Source: Gavia stellata (taxonomy: Eukaryota > Chordata > Aves > Gaviiformes > Gaviidae). Taken from it: a stretch of DNA of 64,000 bases. Location of the stretch: positions 9,889,535 through 9,953,534 of the forward strand of contig NC_082608.1 of NCBI RefSeq assembly GCF_030936135.1, written 5' to 3'. This document shows positions 1 to 11,784 of this stretch, piece by piece. The stretch's first letter is position 1, and each line of letters begins with the position of its first letter. Under the pieces are notes generated by a model. That model searched no databases. It was not told where the DNA came from and worked only from the letters and a program-made list of their open reading frames with translations. A program made the position numbers and the translations under genes.

Positions 1-1560
1 TTTCCTGCAGGCTGTTGTAGTAATTTTGCCACTAGAAGATAATAAAAAGCCATTTTCTCCCCTGCAGAGCTTACCTTTGGCTGACTCAGCTGAGCAGCTG
101 CAGTTTCCTTTACTTGCTTTGAAATTATTGCATCCCAGTTGGGTAAGATATTTCTGCTACTGAGAAACAAGTGGTTTTGGAGAAAACGCCAGAGGCAATA
201 GATCAGATAATGCAACTGGAGCAAGGTAAAGAGACTTTAAAAGCCAGTAATTTGGGCTGGAGCTTTTTCAAGTGGTCCCACAAATGTTTCACTTTTACAG
301 CCAGGAAAAAAGAGCTCCTCAGCCTGCCTATCAAATAGCTCTTAAGATGACTAGTTAAACTCTAAGTTTGTATCTCAATAAAGCATTCAAACAAGGATGT
401 AATAGATTCCAAAACAGCCAACCAACCAACAGAAAGTCAGCTCTCAAGTGCAACTGGTTAACACTGCCTGCATGGCCCAGGGTGTACCTTGAGGCTTCCC
501 TCTCCTCGCACAGCAGTTGCCTGAACACACCTCTACTTTGGACTGAAGCGAGAGAAAGTAGAAACAACCTTCAAATCCCAGGCTGTATGGCTAACCCAAT
601 GCTACATATAGCTGACACGTAATGATTACCGCCCAGGTGAGCGTATTAGAAACAATAAGAAAAATAAATCAAAGTACTACATCTCAGTGATAAAGACTAC
701 AATTAGGATAACACGAGAGCAAATTCAGAATAATTTTAGCACAGAGGGGAAAAAAAACAGTTTAAGAGTAATAATCTATGGCTGGTTGGATCTGAATTAT
801 TCTGGCAGCTAAGACAAACTCTGACATATTTAGTTCAGCGCTTTGAATATTTACAGTTAGTTTTATGTAAAAAAGCATTTTGTCGAGGATGAATGTCTAA
901 GGTGGGCAGATCTCCCCAGACCTAGAAGACCGCTTGCCAGACAGCCAGGACAAAGACAGCTGGTGCCTGGGCTCAACACAAAACAGCTCCCAGTTGCAGG
1001 AACTGGTGTGCAAAGGCTCTGCCCCTCCTTCCGCTGACAGACCACTCAGCCCTGCCCTCCCACAGGGACAGAAAAGAGCCCACGCTAAAGCCCTAGCAAT
1101 AACCTGAAATCAGGGCTCAGTCCAGCAGCCTGGCCTCTGTGGTGAGCTCTCTTCTCCTAGGTTTTCACAACTCTGTTGACGACCCAACGGCCCTCTCCAT
1201 AACCCTCCCTCATCCACTGCCAGGGAGCCATGTACTGCAATTAACTTGGTCCATGTCCTTGTTCATCTGCTCATCTGACGGGAAGCATGAAGAAATAAGG
1301 TCTTGTGGAAACTCTTGTGGCTGGCCAAGCACGGCAGCATGAAAGAGCACTACGAGCTTCCCAGCCCACATTATTACCAAAGAAAACGAAAACCTGGAGA
1401 AAAAAAACATTTCCAATACCTTGACAGGCCCATCAGTTCCCATTAAAAATAGAAAAGCTATTACAGAAAGTGAGCAAGCACCTGAATTATAGATCAGCGC
1501 AGGGCTGGGCAGCTCAGGGCTGCTTCACAGTCCCAGGCAAGGACCAAAGCTCAGCTCGCC
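1..1560. other. Noncoding flank upstream of the PLEKHF1 promoter
   Basis: No exon, RNA gene or clear repeat was recognised here. The open frames are short and show no protein-family features. By synteny with the human 19q12 block, POP4 would be expected further to the left, but none of its exons were recognised in this stretch. Confidence 0.5.
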
Positions 1561-2008
1561 CGCGGCTCCGGCCTGGGGCGCCCGCAGTGGGTGCTGAGGG
1601 ACACCCACGGCCTGGGCTCACCCGCGGTGGGGGTGAGCCTCGGCAGTGGCACAGGCGAGGGGTGCTCAGTGGCACACGCAGCCGCCGAGGAGGCACAGCC
1701 ACGGCCGAAGACGCCCCTGGAGCATCCCCGGGGGGCTCCAGCCCCTGCGCTGGCAGGGTATCGGCTGAGCAGCGGCAGCAGGAGAGGCCCAAAGGCGCCT
1801 GAAGGGCCGCACGGCCCGGGCCAGCCCGCTCACAAGCGCTGAAGGCCGCCAGGCAGCCGCGAGGCGGCCGCGGGGAACGGCGCGAGAAGCAGCGGTAGCT
1901 CGCGCCCGCTCCTGTCCTTCCGCCCGCCCCGCCCCGCAGCGGGGAGGCTGTGCTCGGGCGCCCCCTGGCGGCGCCCCGCCCCGCCCCTCGCCGCCTGCTC
2001 CGCTCCGG

Positions 2009-2077
2009 CATTGGCCGCCGCCCAGCGAGGGGGCGCGGCCCCCCGCGGCGCGCTGAGCCCGAGCGGCGCCCATTGGC
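2009..2077. promoter_or_regulatory. Pair of ATTGG (inverted CCAAT) boxes
   Basis: Two ATTGGCC sequences start at 2010 and 2072, 62 bp apart (about six helical turns). They are embedded in GC boxes and lie roughly 100-190 bp upstream of the exon 1 donor. Paired, phased CCAAT boxes next to GC boxes are the usual arrangement of NF-Y/Sp1-driven TATA-less promoters. Transcription probably starts shortly after 2077. Factor binding is inferred. Confidence 0.55.
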
Positions 2078-2109
2078 CGGCGGGCGCGTGGGCGGGCGGG
2101 GCCGCGGGA

Positions 2110-2199
2110 GCGCAGCCCGGCCCGGCGGCGGAGCGGAGCCGCCTGGCGCGGGGCGGCCGGGGAGCGCTCGCTGGAGGCGGCCGAGGCCCTTCCGCGGAG
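2110..2199 (+). other. PLEKHF1: Probable noncoding exon 1 of PLEKHF1 (5' end approximate)
   Basis: The sequence CGCGGAG followed by GTACGG at 2200 is an acceptable splice donor at the 3' edge of the promoter core. No ATG is seen in the preceding ~100 bases, so the exon would be entirely 5'UTR and would join the acceptor at 8087/8088. A noncoding first exon followed by a single coding exon is also how I recall the mammalian gene. The start of the exon is a guess from the position of the CCAAT and GC boxes. Other donors in the island are possible. Confidence 0.5.
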
Positions 2200-3239
2200 G
2201 TACGGGGCCGAGCGGGGTTGCGGGGGGGACTGGGCGCGGCGGCCGGGCGGGCAGCTTGTGCGGCGGGGGAGACTTCTGGAAGAGTCGAGGGTCTCCGCCG
2301 CCGGGCCGGTGCGGCGGGAGGTGCCGGCGGGAGGGGAGATGTCCGGCGGCTGCGCCCCGTCCGCTGCTCCGCCCGCTGTGGGAGAGAGGGGTGGGGGCGG
2401 CCGTGCTCGCCGCCGGGAGGGCTCGGCCCTGCGGGGTGCCCTGCCCGCCTGGACCTGCGCCCGCCCGCGGGCCTCCCGTCACGCGTGTGCGGTGCCCCGC
2501 TCACGGGGGAGCCGGTCTGGGCCGCATCACGGCCTGCCGCTCTGCGTCCCCTGCGGCCTGAGCGCGGCCTGAGCGCCGGTTAGAGCGACGATTTACTTCT
2601 TCCTTTTAGAACGGGCTCTTGAGTTACCAAGTTTGACCGTGTACCAAAACCACAGAAATCGATCCCGTTGCGGAGTTGAAGGGGAATCCCCCGCCTTTGG
2701 CCATCCACCTCTTCTAAAAGGCACGTGGGCTTTCAGGCATGGGGAGAGATGGGGAATTCATCTCTTCCCTTGGCGATTACCCACCCTCGCCGGCAAGCCT
2801 GCGCACGTAGTTTGTCATGAGCGCTTGTCCAGCCTGAGCCTGTAACGGGCGGCCTGACCAAAGGGTGTTAGGTCAGTCCTGGCGCCTCCAGCTCCAGCAC
2901 CTGAGAGTTCCTTACGGAGGTCTCTTCCTTACGGCCGCTCCCCAGGTGATGAGCGGCAGAGCGGGGAGCAGGAGCTGCACGGGGGGTACCGCCTTGCTGC
3001 GCTGCCTGAGGATGCGTGCATGGAGGGAGAGCAGGGGAGAGGGAGGGGGTGAGGCTCTCCCCCGAGTTCCAGGTTTTCCTCGCTCCCTTACAAAGCTGCT
3101 TGGACGCCTCTGAGCCTGGGTGGCACATGCGAGAGCCACAGCTGAGCCCGGGCTACCAGGTGATGATTTTGGTAGCATCAGTCTGAGCTCCTCAAAAGCC
3201 ACCTGCTCAGCTGTCCCCTCGCTCTGGCCCTACGTGCCA

Positions 3240-3310
3240 ACATGGTGGTGTTAGTTGATGGTTGGACTTGATGATCTTACAGGTCTTTTCCAACCTTAGT
3301 GATTCTGTAA
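3240..3310 (+). mobile_element. CR1 LINE 3' end, very short copy
   Basis: About 70 bases match the terminal part of the CR1 3'UTR: GTTGATGGTTGGACTTGATG, then AGGTCTTTTCCAACCTTAGT, ending in GATTCTGTAA. The element is severely 5'-truncated, as is normal for CR1. The same ending is seen in the longer copy at 33583-34133. Confidence 0.85.
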
Positions 3311-6300
3311 CAGTCCTGGGCGTGCCAAGCAACAGCAGCAAGCAGCTCAGTAACTCAGCTAGTCCATATCCCACAGGGACTGGTGGCATTTCTCAATCAA
3401 AGGCCTAATGTGATAGTCATTCCCAAAACATACACGTACTGAATCAGGTTGCTCATGAGCAGAGCTGGAGGGGGGTTGCCAGAGCCTGCCCCCCTTGCCC
3501 CGTAGTTACAGCATGCTGGGAAGGAGGGAGAGGCAAGCTGAAATCCCCTTGGGCAGGAAAAGGAGAGGAACTATGTTTTTCTTGCTCCAGTTGCCTGCTC
3601 TGGATAAAAGGTGGCTGCATCCTGCTTACTGAGCTCGTTGAGGAAGAGCTAGCCCTAACTCCGGGAGAGACTTCTCAGCAGAGCAAAGCAGAAAGAGGGA
3701 GTAAAAGAGCGCTGCAGAGAGTTGAGGCTCAGGGCATTTTCTGCAAGCAGATCCCAGCAGCCATATCTGCTCTCAGCATGCCGATACTCGTGGACTGTCC
3801 CACTCGTGGGTATGCCCCCCACTTGTGGCGTATCCATGGACCGTGTATGTGGTATGCATGAGGTATGCAATGGATACTAAGACCGTCAGTTCCATTTGAC
3901 AGCAAGAAGATTCAGGTAGAACAGCTCACTATATTGCTACGCCTAAGGCATAGATACATACAGACTTGAATAACATACCCCAGACTCACTGACCCAGGAG
4001 CTTTAGTTGAAATGCTCTGCCTGGCATGCGTCAACATGGCTGTTTATAATCACAAGTGAACAAGCTCTCATTGTTAAAAGATGTGGCTCGCATACTTCTG
4101 GAGCTGAGTGCAGAAAAAAATAGGTTTATTTTTCTTTTGAATATCAGTTGTATTCACTGAGTTATATATTCACTGCATAATATTTGATCACATGCAGAAC
4201 AAACAGATCTTGACCAGAACAATCCCAAACTTCGCCATGCCAAAAACTCCTGTGAAAAGTATCACACCAGTAAAGTGCATCTTCCCCCTTCATTTCAACT
4301 CTGTAAGCTTGTGGTGCACATGCATACATATCACTTGATAATAAGCACCGTGACCCTGCTGACCTGACAGAGCAAATTTGAACAAACAGGAAAAAAAATA
4401 CTTGCCAAAATTAATCAAATATAAAAATGAGGATATAAATTCTATTCTATCTCATCGCTGCTGTTCCAAAGGGAGAGGCTCCCACTAAAAGAGACCATAA
4501 TAACACTCAGCAGCTCTCTTTATTTACCCAATTCATATAGTACTTCCATTCCAAAGCCAAACTGAGTATTATTTGCAATGAGTCACAATATTAACATGAA
4601 GTCGGTTTGCATGCGGTTACTCAAGCTGAGCGCTATCTAGAGCTCAGGGCAGGATTGATTTCGCATGTGGTGGGATGAGACGAGTCACCCTCTGCAGATG
4701 GCTGTTTCTCCCCCTTAATTGAAAAGGGAGTGAACAGAGGGATAGAGTTAGTTGTCCAAGTCTAAAGGTAGGCGATGTGAATCCCGCCCCTCCTATTTTT
4801 TTACTGCTTAGTATGTGTATGTGCTGTTCTCCAGTCATTCATGCCTGAGGGGAGAGAGATGGAAGAAAAACACTGCTTTTGCTTCCCCAGGAAAACTCCT
4901 TTGGGAAATACCCTGGGCTACAGCAGCAGCTGACACTTTTAGTCTTAGCAAGGAAGATTTTTCCAGAACAGAGTTAGCTTTTCCTTGGTTAACTCATGGC
5001 ATTTTAACTAGGTAACAAACCAGAGGGTGGAGGAATAAGGACATACCCTGCAGGTGGATGTGTGATGTGTAATGAGAGCTCACTTTCATTTCTTTCACGT
5101 TGCAGGATTGTGTCCATCCCCTGTCCAGCCCCTTCTCCCTTTGCTCCATGCAGCAAGTCCAAGAGCTTTCTGGCCTATGCAGGGACCTAAATCAATACAA
5201 CAGCTAAAGCTTTCGTGGCAGTAGGGCTTGCATTCCTCTTTGAAAATGAACTTATGCTTCCTGGCTCTTTGCAGGCACGGTCTTTATATCTGACAAAATA
5301 CTCGTTTCCACTGGGATCCGGTACACGGAGATCCCTAGAAATAGACTCACGTCAAGTACCATACTTGCTTGAGAGGTTGGACCATGCTTCTAAAATACTT
5401 AAAATAAAAGAAGCAGGCTAAGAGCTGGGGCTCCATAACCCAGAAACATGAGGAAGCGACACTGGTGGGAGCAGGATTAACTGCTTTGGTTTATCCCATT
5501 TGGTGGTGCTGGTGCCAAAAATTCTTGACAGTATTTTGTTGCATTCACAGCCTTTTCACACCAAACTTCCCAAACTGTAGTTTCAGTTTTTCTTTTTCCT
5601 TTATTATTTTGTGTGCTTATCCTGCTTGCTCACTCAAAAGCTCCTCATCCAAAGATTTGTTTGTAGGAAACCCTGAGAGATCACATTCCAGGATAGGTGA
5701 GATGGCGGGTATCCACAGTCAGGGAGTTTGGTGTTCAGTTGTGGACCATAGTTTGCCCTGACTGTTTGTTCTTCTGCCTAATTTGTGTATTTAAGAGGGA
5801 GAGAAAAAAAACACATGCTGCGTTGTTGTAATTCAGAATAGATTTGAATGTGTGTCCTGCAGCAGCGCAGCTCCCTCCCATGCACAGGTCCACTCGGGCT
5901 GACAGATCAAGGAGGGGACTCAAGCCTTTCTCCTCTCCTGACGGCAAGTAATAAATCCCTTTGCACAACTTCTGCATGTCCGTACTAAAACGGCAGGTTG
6001 GTTGGGGCATTACTTCAGACGCTGCTGGTGGCGACCGGTCCCTGATTCCCCCCGTCTGACTGCAGCACGGCCCCCGGTCGGAGCATTGCAGTTAATTGTA
6101 AATTGCCCTCCGTGCTGGAGAACACACACATGAGTGGTTATGCTTAACACTGTCCGACTCCATCAAATCCATTCTGGTGCTTCAAGGCCCTCAAGATGCA
6201 CATTCTTCCAGAAGGAAGCTGGAGGTCTTGGGATCCTCCCTCTAATTTGAGAGAGACCCTGGGTTTGTCCTCTTGTGGTACCTTGTCAGCTTGTGTTCAC

Positions 6301-7406
6301 CCTACCACCTTGGTATTGAGATGATGCCAACAACTCTTGGGAGGTGACTCTTGCCGTGGAGCAGACAGGGCTGGTGGATGCCATGCTGGCTTTCTCGCAG
6401 GCTCAGGCAAGGCCCTAGCTGCTGAAGGCACTGTCTTCGTGGCGAGCAAGAAATCCCCATAGTTACCGTCACAGAAGCCAGCTCTTCAGGAGCGCTGGCC
6501 ACACGACACTTCTTGGTGAAAGCTATTTCTGCAGGGTAGGTCGCTTCACTCAGATCTCCTGGGGCTAAACCAGCATCTTAGCTTTGCGCAGGACACCCCA
6601 GCCTGCTCTAGAGTAGAAAATTCTGGGGGCTCAGAGGAATTGCCCAGTTTTTGTCAAATGGCTCAGGCGAGACATAAACAGCATGCAGCAGCCTTGAGCA
6701 GCGGCTCTGTGGTTTCCCTTCTAGCGTACCGATGGGGTGATTTGGGGTGAAAGGCAAGGGAGGAATATAAATTATCATTGTTCCAAACACAGAGGACCAG
6801 GCACGTTGTCCTCCTCCTCTTCCCTTTCCCCTCCAGCCTGTGTGGCTACAGGGACTCTGGACGAGGAGGACAGGGAATATGGTGGAGAGCGGTTCTGCAT
6901 TAGTGATTTGATGAACTGTTAGCAGCAACCCTGGCGACACACATCCCTGTGATCTTGGAGTGGCCTCGTGATGGCTGAGCTACCTCGCTGGAGGAGGAAA
7001 TGACTCACGTTCCCGTGGCCAGCCGGCCTCAGGCAGCACCCTTCAGTGCAGGAGGGGCTAGGTGCAACGAAAAATTGAACGTGCAGCACGGAGCGCTTTC
7101 CTTACTGCAAACTACCAATAGCAAAACACTTGCTTTCGCTTCAGAGTTATCCTTATCTAGGTTTTTCTATTAGAAAAAACCCCAACAGACTATTGAAACC
7201 CCAGCTTGTGTGAGAAGGAGGGTACGGAGGTGTGGGGAGGGATGAGCGTGCTGCCTTCCACTTCCCCTTCAAAAGAGATCAGAGTATTTTCAGAATGATG
7301 TGTCTTGTAACTGGAAGCACCTGCAGCCCCGGTGTAGCTGGGGTAATGGAGGAAGGGCTTGGCTTGTGTGGGTTTATTCACAGAGTGGGTGCTTTTTTCT
7401 TTTACT

Positions 7407-7422
7407 CCCCCCCCCCCCCCCC
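7407..7422. repeat. 16-base C homopolymer
   Basis: An uninterrupted run of C follows a T-rich stretch. The opposite strand is G16 and could form a G-quadruplex. Runs of this kind are also prone to length errors in sequencing and to natural length variation. Confidence 0.9.
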
Positions 7423-8087
7423 ATTTTTGTCACGCAGGGAGGACCAGCGGGAACAGGCAATACCACACTCTGTTTTGTTCCTGCCTCAGCTCTGGCCCAA
7501 AATGGCATTGTGGGGTGCGTGTGTCTGTAACTAATTCTCAAAAAAGCAGGTGTGCAGTCAGAAACGGGAGGGTTGCTTCCAGGACCATGGATCTCCTCCC
7601 TGAGCCAGCATCCAGCCCAGCATTAGTTAGCTCCCTGCTGCAGCTGCACACCCTGCTGCCAGCACTGAGAGGGACAGAAAGAGGGGGTCCTGGTACCCTT
7701 CAGCTGTCACAGTATGGTAACTCCTCAGCAACTACTTATACCCACATAAGAGCAGGTTCAGACCAACCGGCTTCCTTTACTATGAGCTCGCAGTTATACA
7801 GGTAAAAAGCATAGCTGTAATGGAAGAGCTGGCTCTGCCTTCAGGGGCTTCCATTGCTGCAAACTGAACTATCCCAGTACAGACCGGGCTGTTGCAAAGT
7901 GAGGTCAGAAAGTTTGAAAATTTAATTTAAAACGGTAACAAACTAAAGTGAGGAGTGGTAAGGAGATTAGTCATAACCTCAGGTTGCATTAGGAGCATCT
8001 CACCTGTGCATACATTCACTACTCAGCCTTATCCCGGTGCAGATGTTTGCAGCTTCACCGTTTCCCTTTTTATTTTCCTCTCTTCAG

Positions 8088-8099
8088 AGCCAGCTGGAG
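8088..8099 (+). other. PLEKHF1: 5'UTR part of PLEKHF1 exon 2
   Basis: Twelve bases (AGCCAGCTGGAG) separate the splice acceptor from the ATG at 8100. An upstream in-frame ATG at 8043 lies before the pyrimidine tract, so it is intronic and is not used as the start. Confidence 0.75.
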
Positions 8100-8921
8100 A
8101 TGGTGGACCATCTTGCAAACACTGAGATCAACAGCCAGCGCATTGCTGCTGTGGAAAACTGCTTTGGGGCTTCCGGACAGCCCTTGGCTGTGCCGGGAAG
8201 GGTCCTTCTGGGAGAAGGGATTTTAACCAAAGAATGCCGCAAGAAACCAAAGCCTCGCATATTCTTCCTTTTCAACGACATCCTCGTCTACGGCAGCATA
8301 GTCATCAACAAAAGGAAGTACAATTCCCAGCACATCATTCCCCTTGAAGATGTCACTTTGGAGACGCTGCCAGACACCTTGCAGATGAAGAACCGCTGGA
8401 TGATTAAAACCTCCAAGAAGTCCTTTGTGGTTTCCGCAGCCTCCCTCACGGAGAGGAAGGAGTGGATCAGCCATCTGGAAGAGTGCATCAGGCACCTGCT
8501 GACGAAGACGGGCCGGCAGCCCTCCACGGAGCACGCGGCACCCTGGATCCCAGACAAGGCGACAGACATCTGCATGCGCTGCACACAGACCAAGTTCTCC
8601 ACGCTCACCCGAAGGCACCACTGCCGCAAGTGCGGCTTTGTCGTCTGCGCAGACTGCTCCAGGCAGAGGTTCCTGATGCCCCGGCTGTCCCCCAAGCCCC
8701 TGAGGGTCTGCAACCTGTGCTACAGGCAGCTGCTGGCAGAAAAGAAGAAGGAGGCGGAGGCAGATTGTGGGCAGCCAGAGCCCATCCGCTCTGCCATCCC
8801 GGGCTACGAACCCTCCAGCGGCGATGACAGTGACAAGTCTGACGACGACAAAGCTGACCAGTGGCCAGCAGACACAGAGTTTTATACCTCAGAAGTATCC
8901 TGGTCATCTTTCCATAGCTGA
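8100..8921 (+). CDS. PLEKHF1: Pleckstrin homology and FYVE domain protein 1 (Phafin-1 / LAPF)
   Basis: This is a complete 273-aa protein in one exon. It starts MVDHLANTEINSQRIA, which as I recall it matches PLEKHF1 rather than its paralogue PLEKHF2. A PH domain spans about residues 35-131 and ends in a helix carrying Trp122. A FYVE zinc finger spans about 149-210, with the WIPD motif at 149-152, the basic RRHHCRKC motif at 171-178, the RVC motif at 202-204, and all eight zinc-binding cysteines (158, 161, 175, 178, 183, 186, 204, 207). The R(R/K)HHCR motif binds phosphatidylinositol 3-phosphate. An acidic Ser/Asp-rich stretch (about 239-250) is followed by the tail EFYTSEVSWSSFHS. In mammals the protein sits on endosomes and lysosomes and is linked to autophagy and to lysosome-dependent, caspase-independent apoptosis through mitochondria. 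The start is chosen from the acceptor at 8087 and the family N-terminus, with a purine at -3 and G at +4. The reading frame is intact. The neighbouring C19orf12 gene supports PLEKHF1. Confidence 0.97.
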   Translation: MVDHLANTEINSQRIAAVENCFGASGQPLAVPGRVLLGEGILTKECRKKPKPRIFFLFNDILVYGSIVINKRKYNSQHIIPLEDVTLETLPDTLQMKNRWMIKTSKKSFVVSAASLTERKEWISHLEECIRHLLTKTGRQPSTEHAAPWIPDKATDICMRCTQTKFSTLTRRHHCRKCGFVVCADCSRQRFLMPRLSPKPLRVCNLCYRQLLAEKKKEAEADCGQPEPIRSAIPGYEPSSGDDSDKSDDDKADQWPADTEFYTSEVSWSSFHS

Positions 8922-9639
8922 CCTCCTTGGGAGTCAGCGGCATTTAGACATTGGGAAGCCAACATCTGGCCTCCAATGCATGTCCTTCTTGATGTTTTCT
9001 CTGGAGGCCGTGCCTAGGAAGGTGGATCTTGGCCCCTGTGTGTGGTTTCTGCCTGGGGAGCAGAGAAGGGGTTACCTCCCTGAGGACGTGTCTCACACAA
9101 CACGAGCACAGAGAGCAACAGCTCAGTGAGGAGCACGGACTGGGCAGGGACCTGCGGGTCAGCCTTGGCCAAACAAGCTCACCCTTTGGTGCCTTAGTCT
9201 TCCCGTCTGCAAAAACACAGCGATACTGACTTCTTTTCTTAAATGCTTTGAGATCGGCTCTTGGGAGAAAAAGGAGCAAGAAATCCTGGAGGTAAACACG
9301 CTTGCCTGCTAGCGGTGTGTTCCTCTGTCATGGCGAGGGGCACTCGGATGCTGTTTTCCATGAGCATTGCACCTACATCACAGATTCTCATTGCAAGCGT
9401 GCCAGCCTGAGGGGATAGCCGCGCATCCCTGCATGGTAAGGTCGGCACAGGCTTCCATTTCTACACCTGGGTCTCTCAACTTTGGAAACACTAAGGAAAC
9501 GGTGCTCCGATTGCAGGGAGCTCGTACGAGGCTCGGTGTGAGCAGCCTTAGCAAAGCGCTGGAGCATCCAGCTGTCTCAGGTGGAAGGAGGCCATTTTGG
9601 CGGTATCGGGCCAGGAGGGAGGAAGGGGAGGGGAAAGGG

Positions 9640-9750
9640 ACAGGTAAAATTACACAGTGAGATAGGGAGGGAGGGACTTACCACAGTTGACTCAACTAGC
9701 TGCAGAGCCCCAGGTCTCAAAAACAGGTAGTTCCACTAGATTACCAGCAA
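9640..9750 (+). repeat. Possible old SINE relic
   Basis: The order of short motifs (ATTACACAGTGAGAT, then GCAGAGCCCCAGGTCTC, then TTCCACTAGATTACC) resembles the 3' half of MIR/CORE-SINE-type repeats of amniotes. The match is decayed and was judged by eye only. Confidence 0.3.
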
Positions 9751-10386
9751 CTTGATGAATTCAAGCCTATCAGGTAAAAGGATAGCCCAGGGAAGACTTG
9801 TTAAAAGTCTTGAAAAATCCAGGAAAATGCCCCAAATTAAGACGCTATGAAGTACAGCACTTCAGCTTCCACCTCCCTCCCGAGCAGGAGCCCAAGGTGT
9901 TGAATGCTCACATGTGGGCTCACCTCATGTCTATCAGTCTCACGAGTCCAAAGTTAAGGTCCGTTATATACTTCCAGGATTGGAGCCCAAGACTTTACAG
10001 TTAACTTGAGATCAACTTTAAAGTTCAAATTAAATTAGAAATAAACCATGTTTATTCAAGTATTCTATCATAATATAGCGTGGGAGTAAATATATTGAAA
10101 ATCAGACAACAGCAGTTGTTTTGCAGCAGACATTTCTACAAACTCCGTTATTACTTTTAGTATATTTTTATATTGTGTATTTTATGCTCTGGAAAAGGAA
10201 CATGTCTGGGAGTACACTGCCAATGTTATAAACCATTTCCTTACCACGACCAGTTCCTAACAGTGCATTGCCTGCCAGATGGCCAGACTTAGGGGTTTTT
10301 TTAAATTTCGGTTCAAAATAACCATTCTTACTGTCTTTTGTAAACTGCCACTGCTACAATGAATTTGTATCACTTGACTGTGTGTG

Positions 10387-10392
10387 AATAAA
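10387..10392 (+). promoter_or_regulatory. PLEKHF1: AATAAA poly(A) signal, probable end of PLEKHF1
   Basis: A canonical hexamer in the context TGTGTGAATAAAG lies about 1.47 kb after the stop codon, with cleavage expected near 10405-10420. A second AATAAA at 10040-10045 could give a shorter 3'UTR. The choice between them is inferred. Confidence 0.55.
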
Positions 10393-11784
10393 GATATGGC
10401 CAACAGGAAGAAGCCAGGAAAATACGACAATAAAGCATGTTGTTATTTAACAGGAGTCTTAAACAAGAGCTGGGATTCAGGCCTGGCCGGCCAGCATGAG
10501 TTCTCGCTCCTCAGCTGTGGGGTGAAAGCTCTGGGTTTCTATTTGCTGCTTGAAGGTAAGTGCGAGTGAAAAAAAATTGCCAAATCTGATGCTTCCTTTC
10601 TATTTATACCATGTTATCATCTAATGGAGTTTTCCCAAGCCTTTTGCAATCCCCTGCAGCAGTTCGTATTCGTTGAAACTGTATTTTTCCGGTGGGGGCA
10701 CAGCTTGGAGTGGGTCAACAAACCTTATGACCTAAGCAGATGTTCTTGGGTTTTAAAGCAGTAAGTACACAGAGTTCTGTTTTTCCCATCCCTCTCCAAG
10801 CTTAGTTCATAATTCTGCGCAGCAGTGACTGTTTTTATAACGCCTCCCACCCACCAGAAGGGTGTACATGCTATGCAAACAGAGAATGACCTTAAAAATA
10901 AACAGCCATTAGAATGTTCACAAGCCAAAAATAGCCCAGCCACTGAATCCCTGTCCATAGCTAGCGTTCCAGTTCCCTGCTCCTGAGGTGAAACTCCTGG
11001 TTTCTTCCTAGTAACTGGCTCCAGAAATGTATTCCAGTTTTCAACCTACTTCTTAGTTTTCTCAGAGGTCAGCTTTTCTTTATCTTATGTGTCCAAAAGT
11101 CTTATTATTATCAGCCCTGAAGGAGCTATGAACTGTTTTTATCCACTAATGAAGGACAGGCATGCCTCTTAACAAATGCCTTCTTGTTGAGCAAGAGCTT
11201 TTCTTAATCACAGCAGGGGAAAAAAACCCAGAAAGACCAAACTCCACCAAAACCAACCCAGCCCCTTTTTTCCGCGCATGCTGTAGTTGATGGCCTTTCT
11301 GGAAACACACATACCTTCCAGCAACTGGTACATCCCTGTTCCTTAGAGGAGGTAGGTATGGAGAAGAGTCAAGGGTGGAAAAGCTGCGACACTCTTGTGA
11401 ATAACTGAGAATAAGGGCGACTCACGTCACATACACACACACGGCTATTTTGAAACATGGTCCTCGGAGCTGAGGAGGTGCATATGAGCACTTGCGCTTC
11501 CAGAGGCTGCTTACATGCACGCTGCCTTGTGAGCTTTCCCTATTGCTAGGCAGTCACTCGGTGTTGCTCCCAGCTCTGCAGCCGTGCAGGCAGCATCAGG
11601 CTATCGCGCCGCAGCTGCTGCCGAGCGGAGAGAGCTGGAAAGGCTGAGGCTGCCACAGGTTCGAGAAGACATTTCACATGGAAGCCCCAAGAAACCGAGC
11701 GACTCTTAAAATTGTTAATGCATATGGTAAAATGAGCCTGCCCAGGAAAACACGGGGAAATTTAAACAAAGCTTCTCCCCCTGC

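Larger units (their letters stand above)
1560..2575. promoter_or_regulatory. PLEKHF1: CpG island, PLEKHF1 promoter
   Basis: About 1 kb of very GC- and CpG-rich DNA, sharply distinct from the flanks. It contains several GC boxes (for example the GGGCGGGCGGGGCC run at about 2090-2103) and two ATTGG boxes. It lies upstream of a splice donor at 2200 and of the PLEKHF1 coding exon, so it is best read as the promoter and first-exon region of that gene. Long open frames on both strands here, such as 1514-2482 on the minus strand, are a side effect of GC richness and have no recognisable protein content. Confidence 0.85.
2200..8087 (+). other. PLEKHF1: PLEKHF1 intron 1
   Basis: The intron is inferred from the GTACGG donor at 2200 and a strong acceptor (a pyrimidine tract at about 8060-8085 ending in TCTTCAG). 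It contains a short CR1 3' end at about 3240-3310 and a 16-base C run at 7407. No coding exon of another gene was recognised inside. The donor choice is less certain than the acceptor. Confidence 0.55.
8922..10410 (+). other. PLEKHF1: PLEKHF1 3'UTR (end approximate)
   Basis: Noncoding sequence runs from the stop codon to the poly(A) signal at 10387. It becomes AT-rich towards the end, with AU-rich stretches near 10140-10190. The open frames within it are short and unrelated to known proteins. The segment at about 9640-9750 resembles the 3' half of an old tRNA-derived SINE. Confidence 0.6.

Noticed and set aside
1514-2482. 322-codon minus-strand frame and other long frames in the first CpG island
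   Set aside because: The composition is Ala/Arg/Gly/Pro-rich with no domain, as expected where stop codons are rare because of GC content.
8037-8099. Upstream in-frame ATG giving a 294-aa PLEKHF1
   Set aside because: The extra 21 codons run through the pyrimidine tract and acceptor (TTTTCCTCTCTTCAG), so they are intronic. The family N-terminus MVDHLAN starts at 8100.
8100-8921. Identification as PLEKHF2
   Set aside because: The N-terminal TEINSQRIA stretch, the acidic linker and the WSSFHS tail fit PLEKHF1. PLEKHF2 ends in an acidic run without this tail. The C19orf12 neighbour also fits PLEKHF1.
11640-11690. B-box-like GGTTCGAGA suggesting a tRNA gene
   Set aside because: No matching A box or cloverleaf could be built from the preceding 60 bases.
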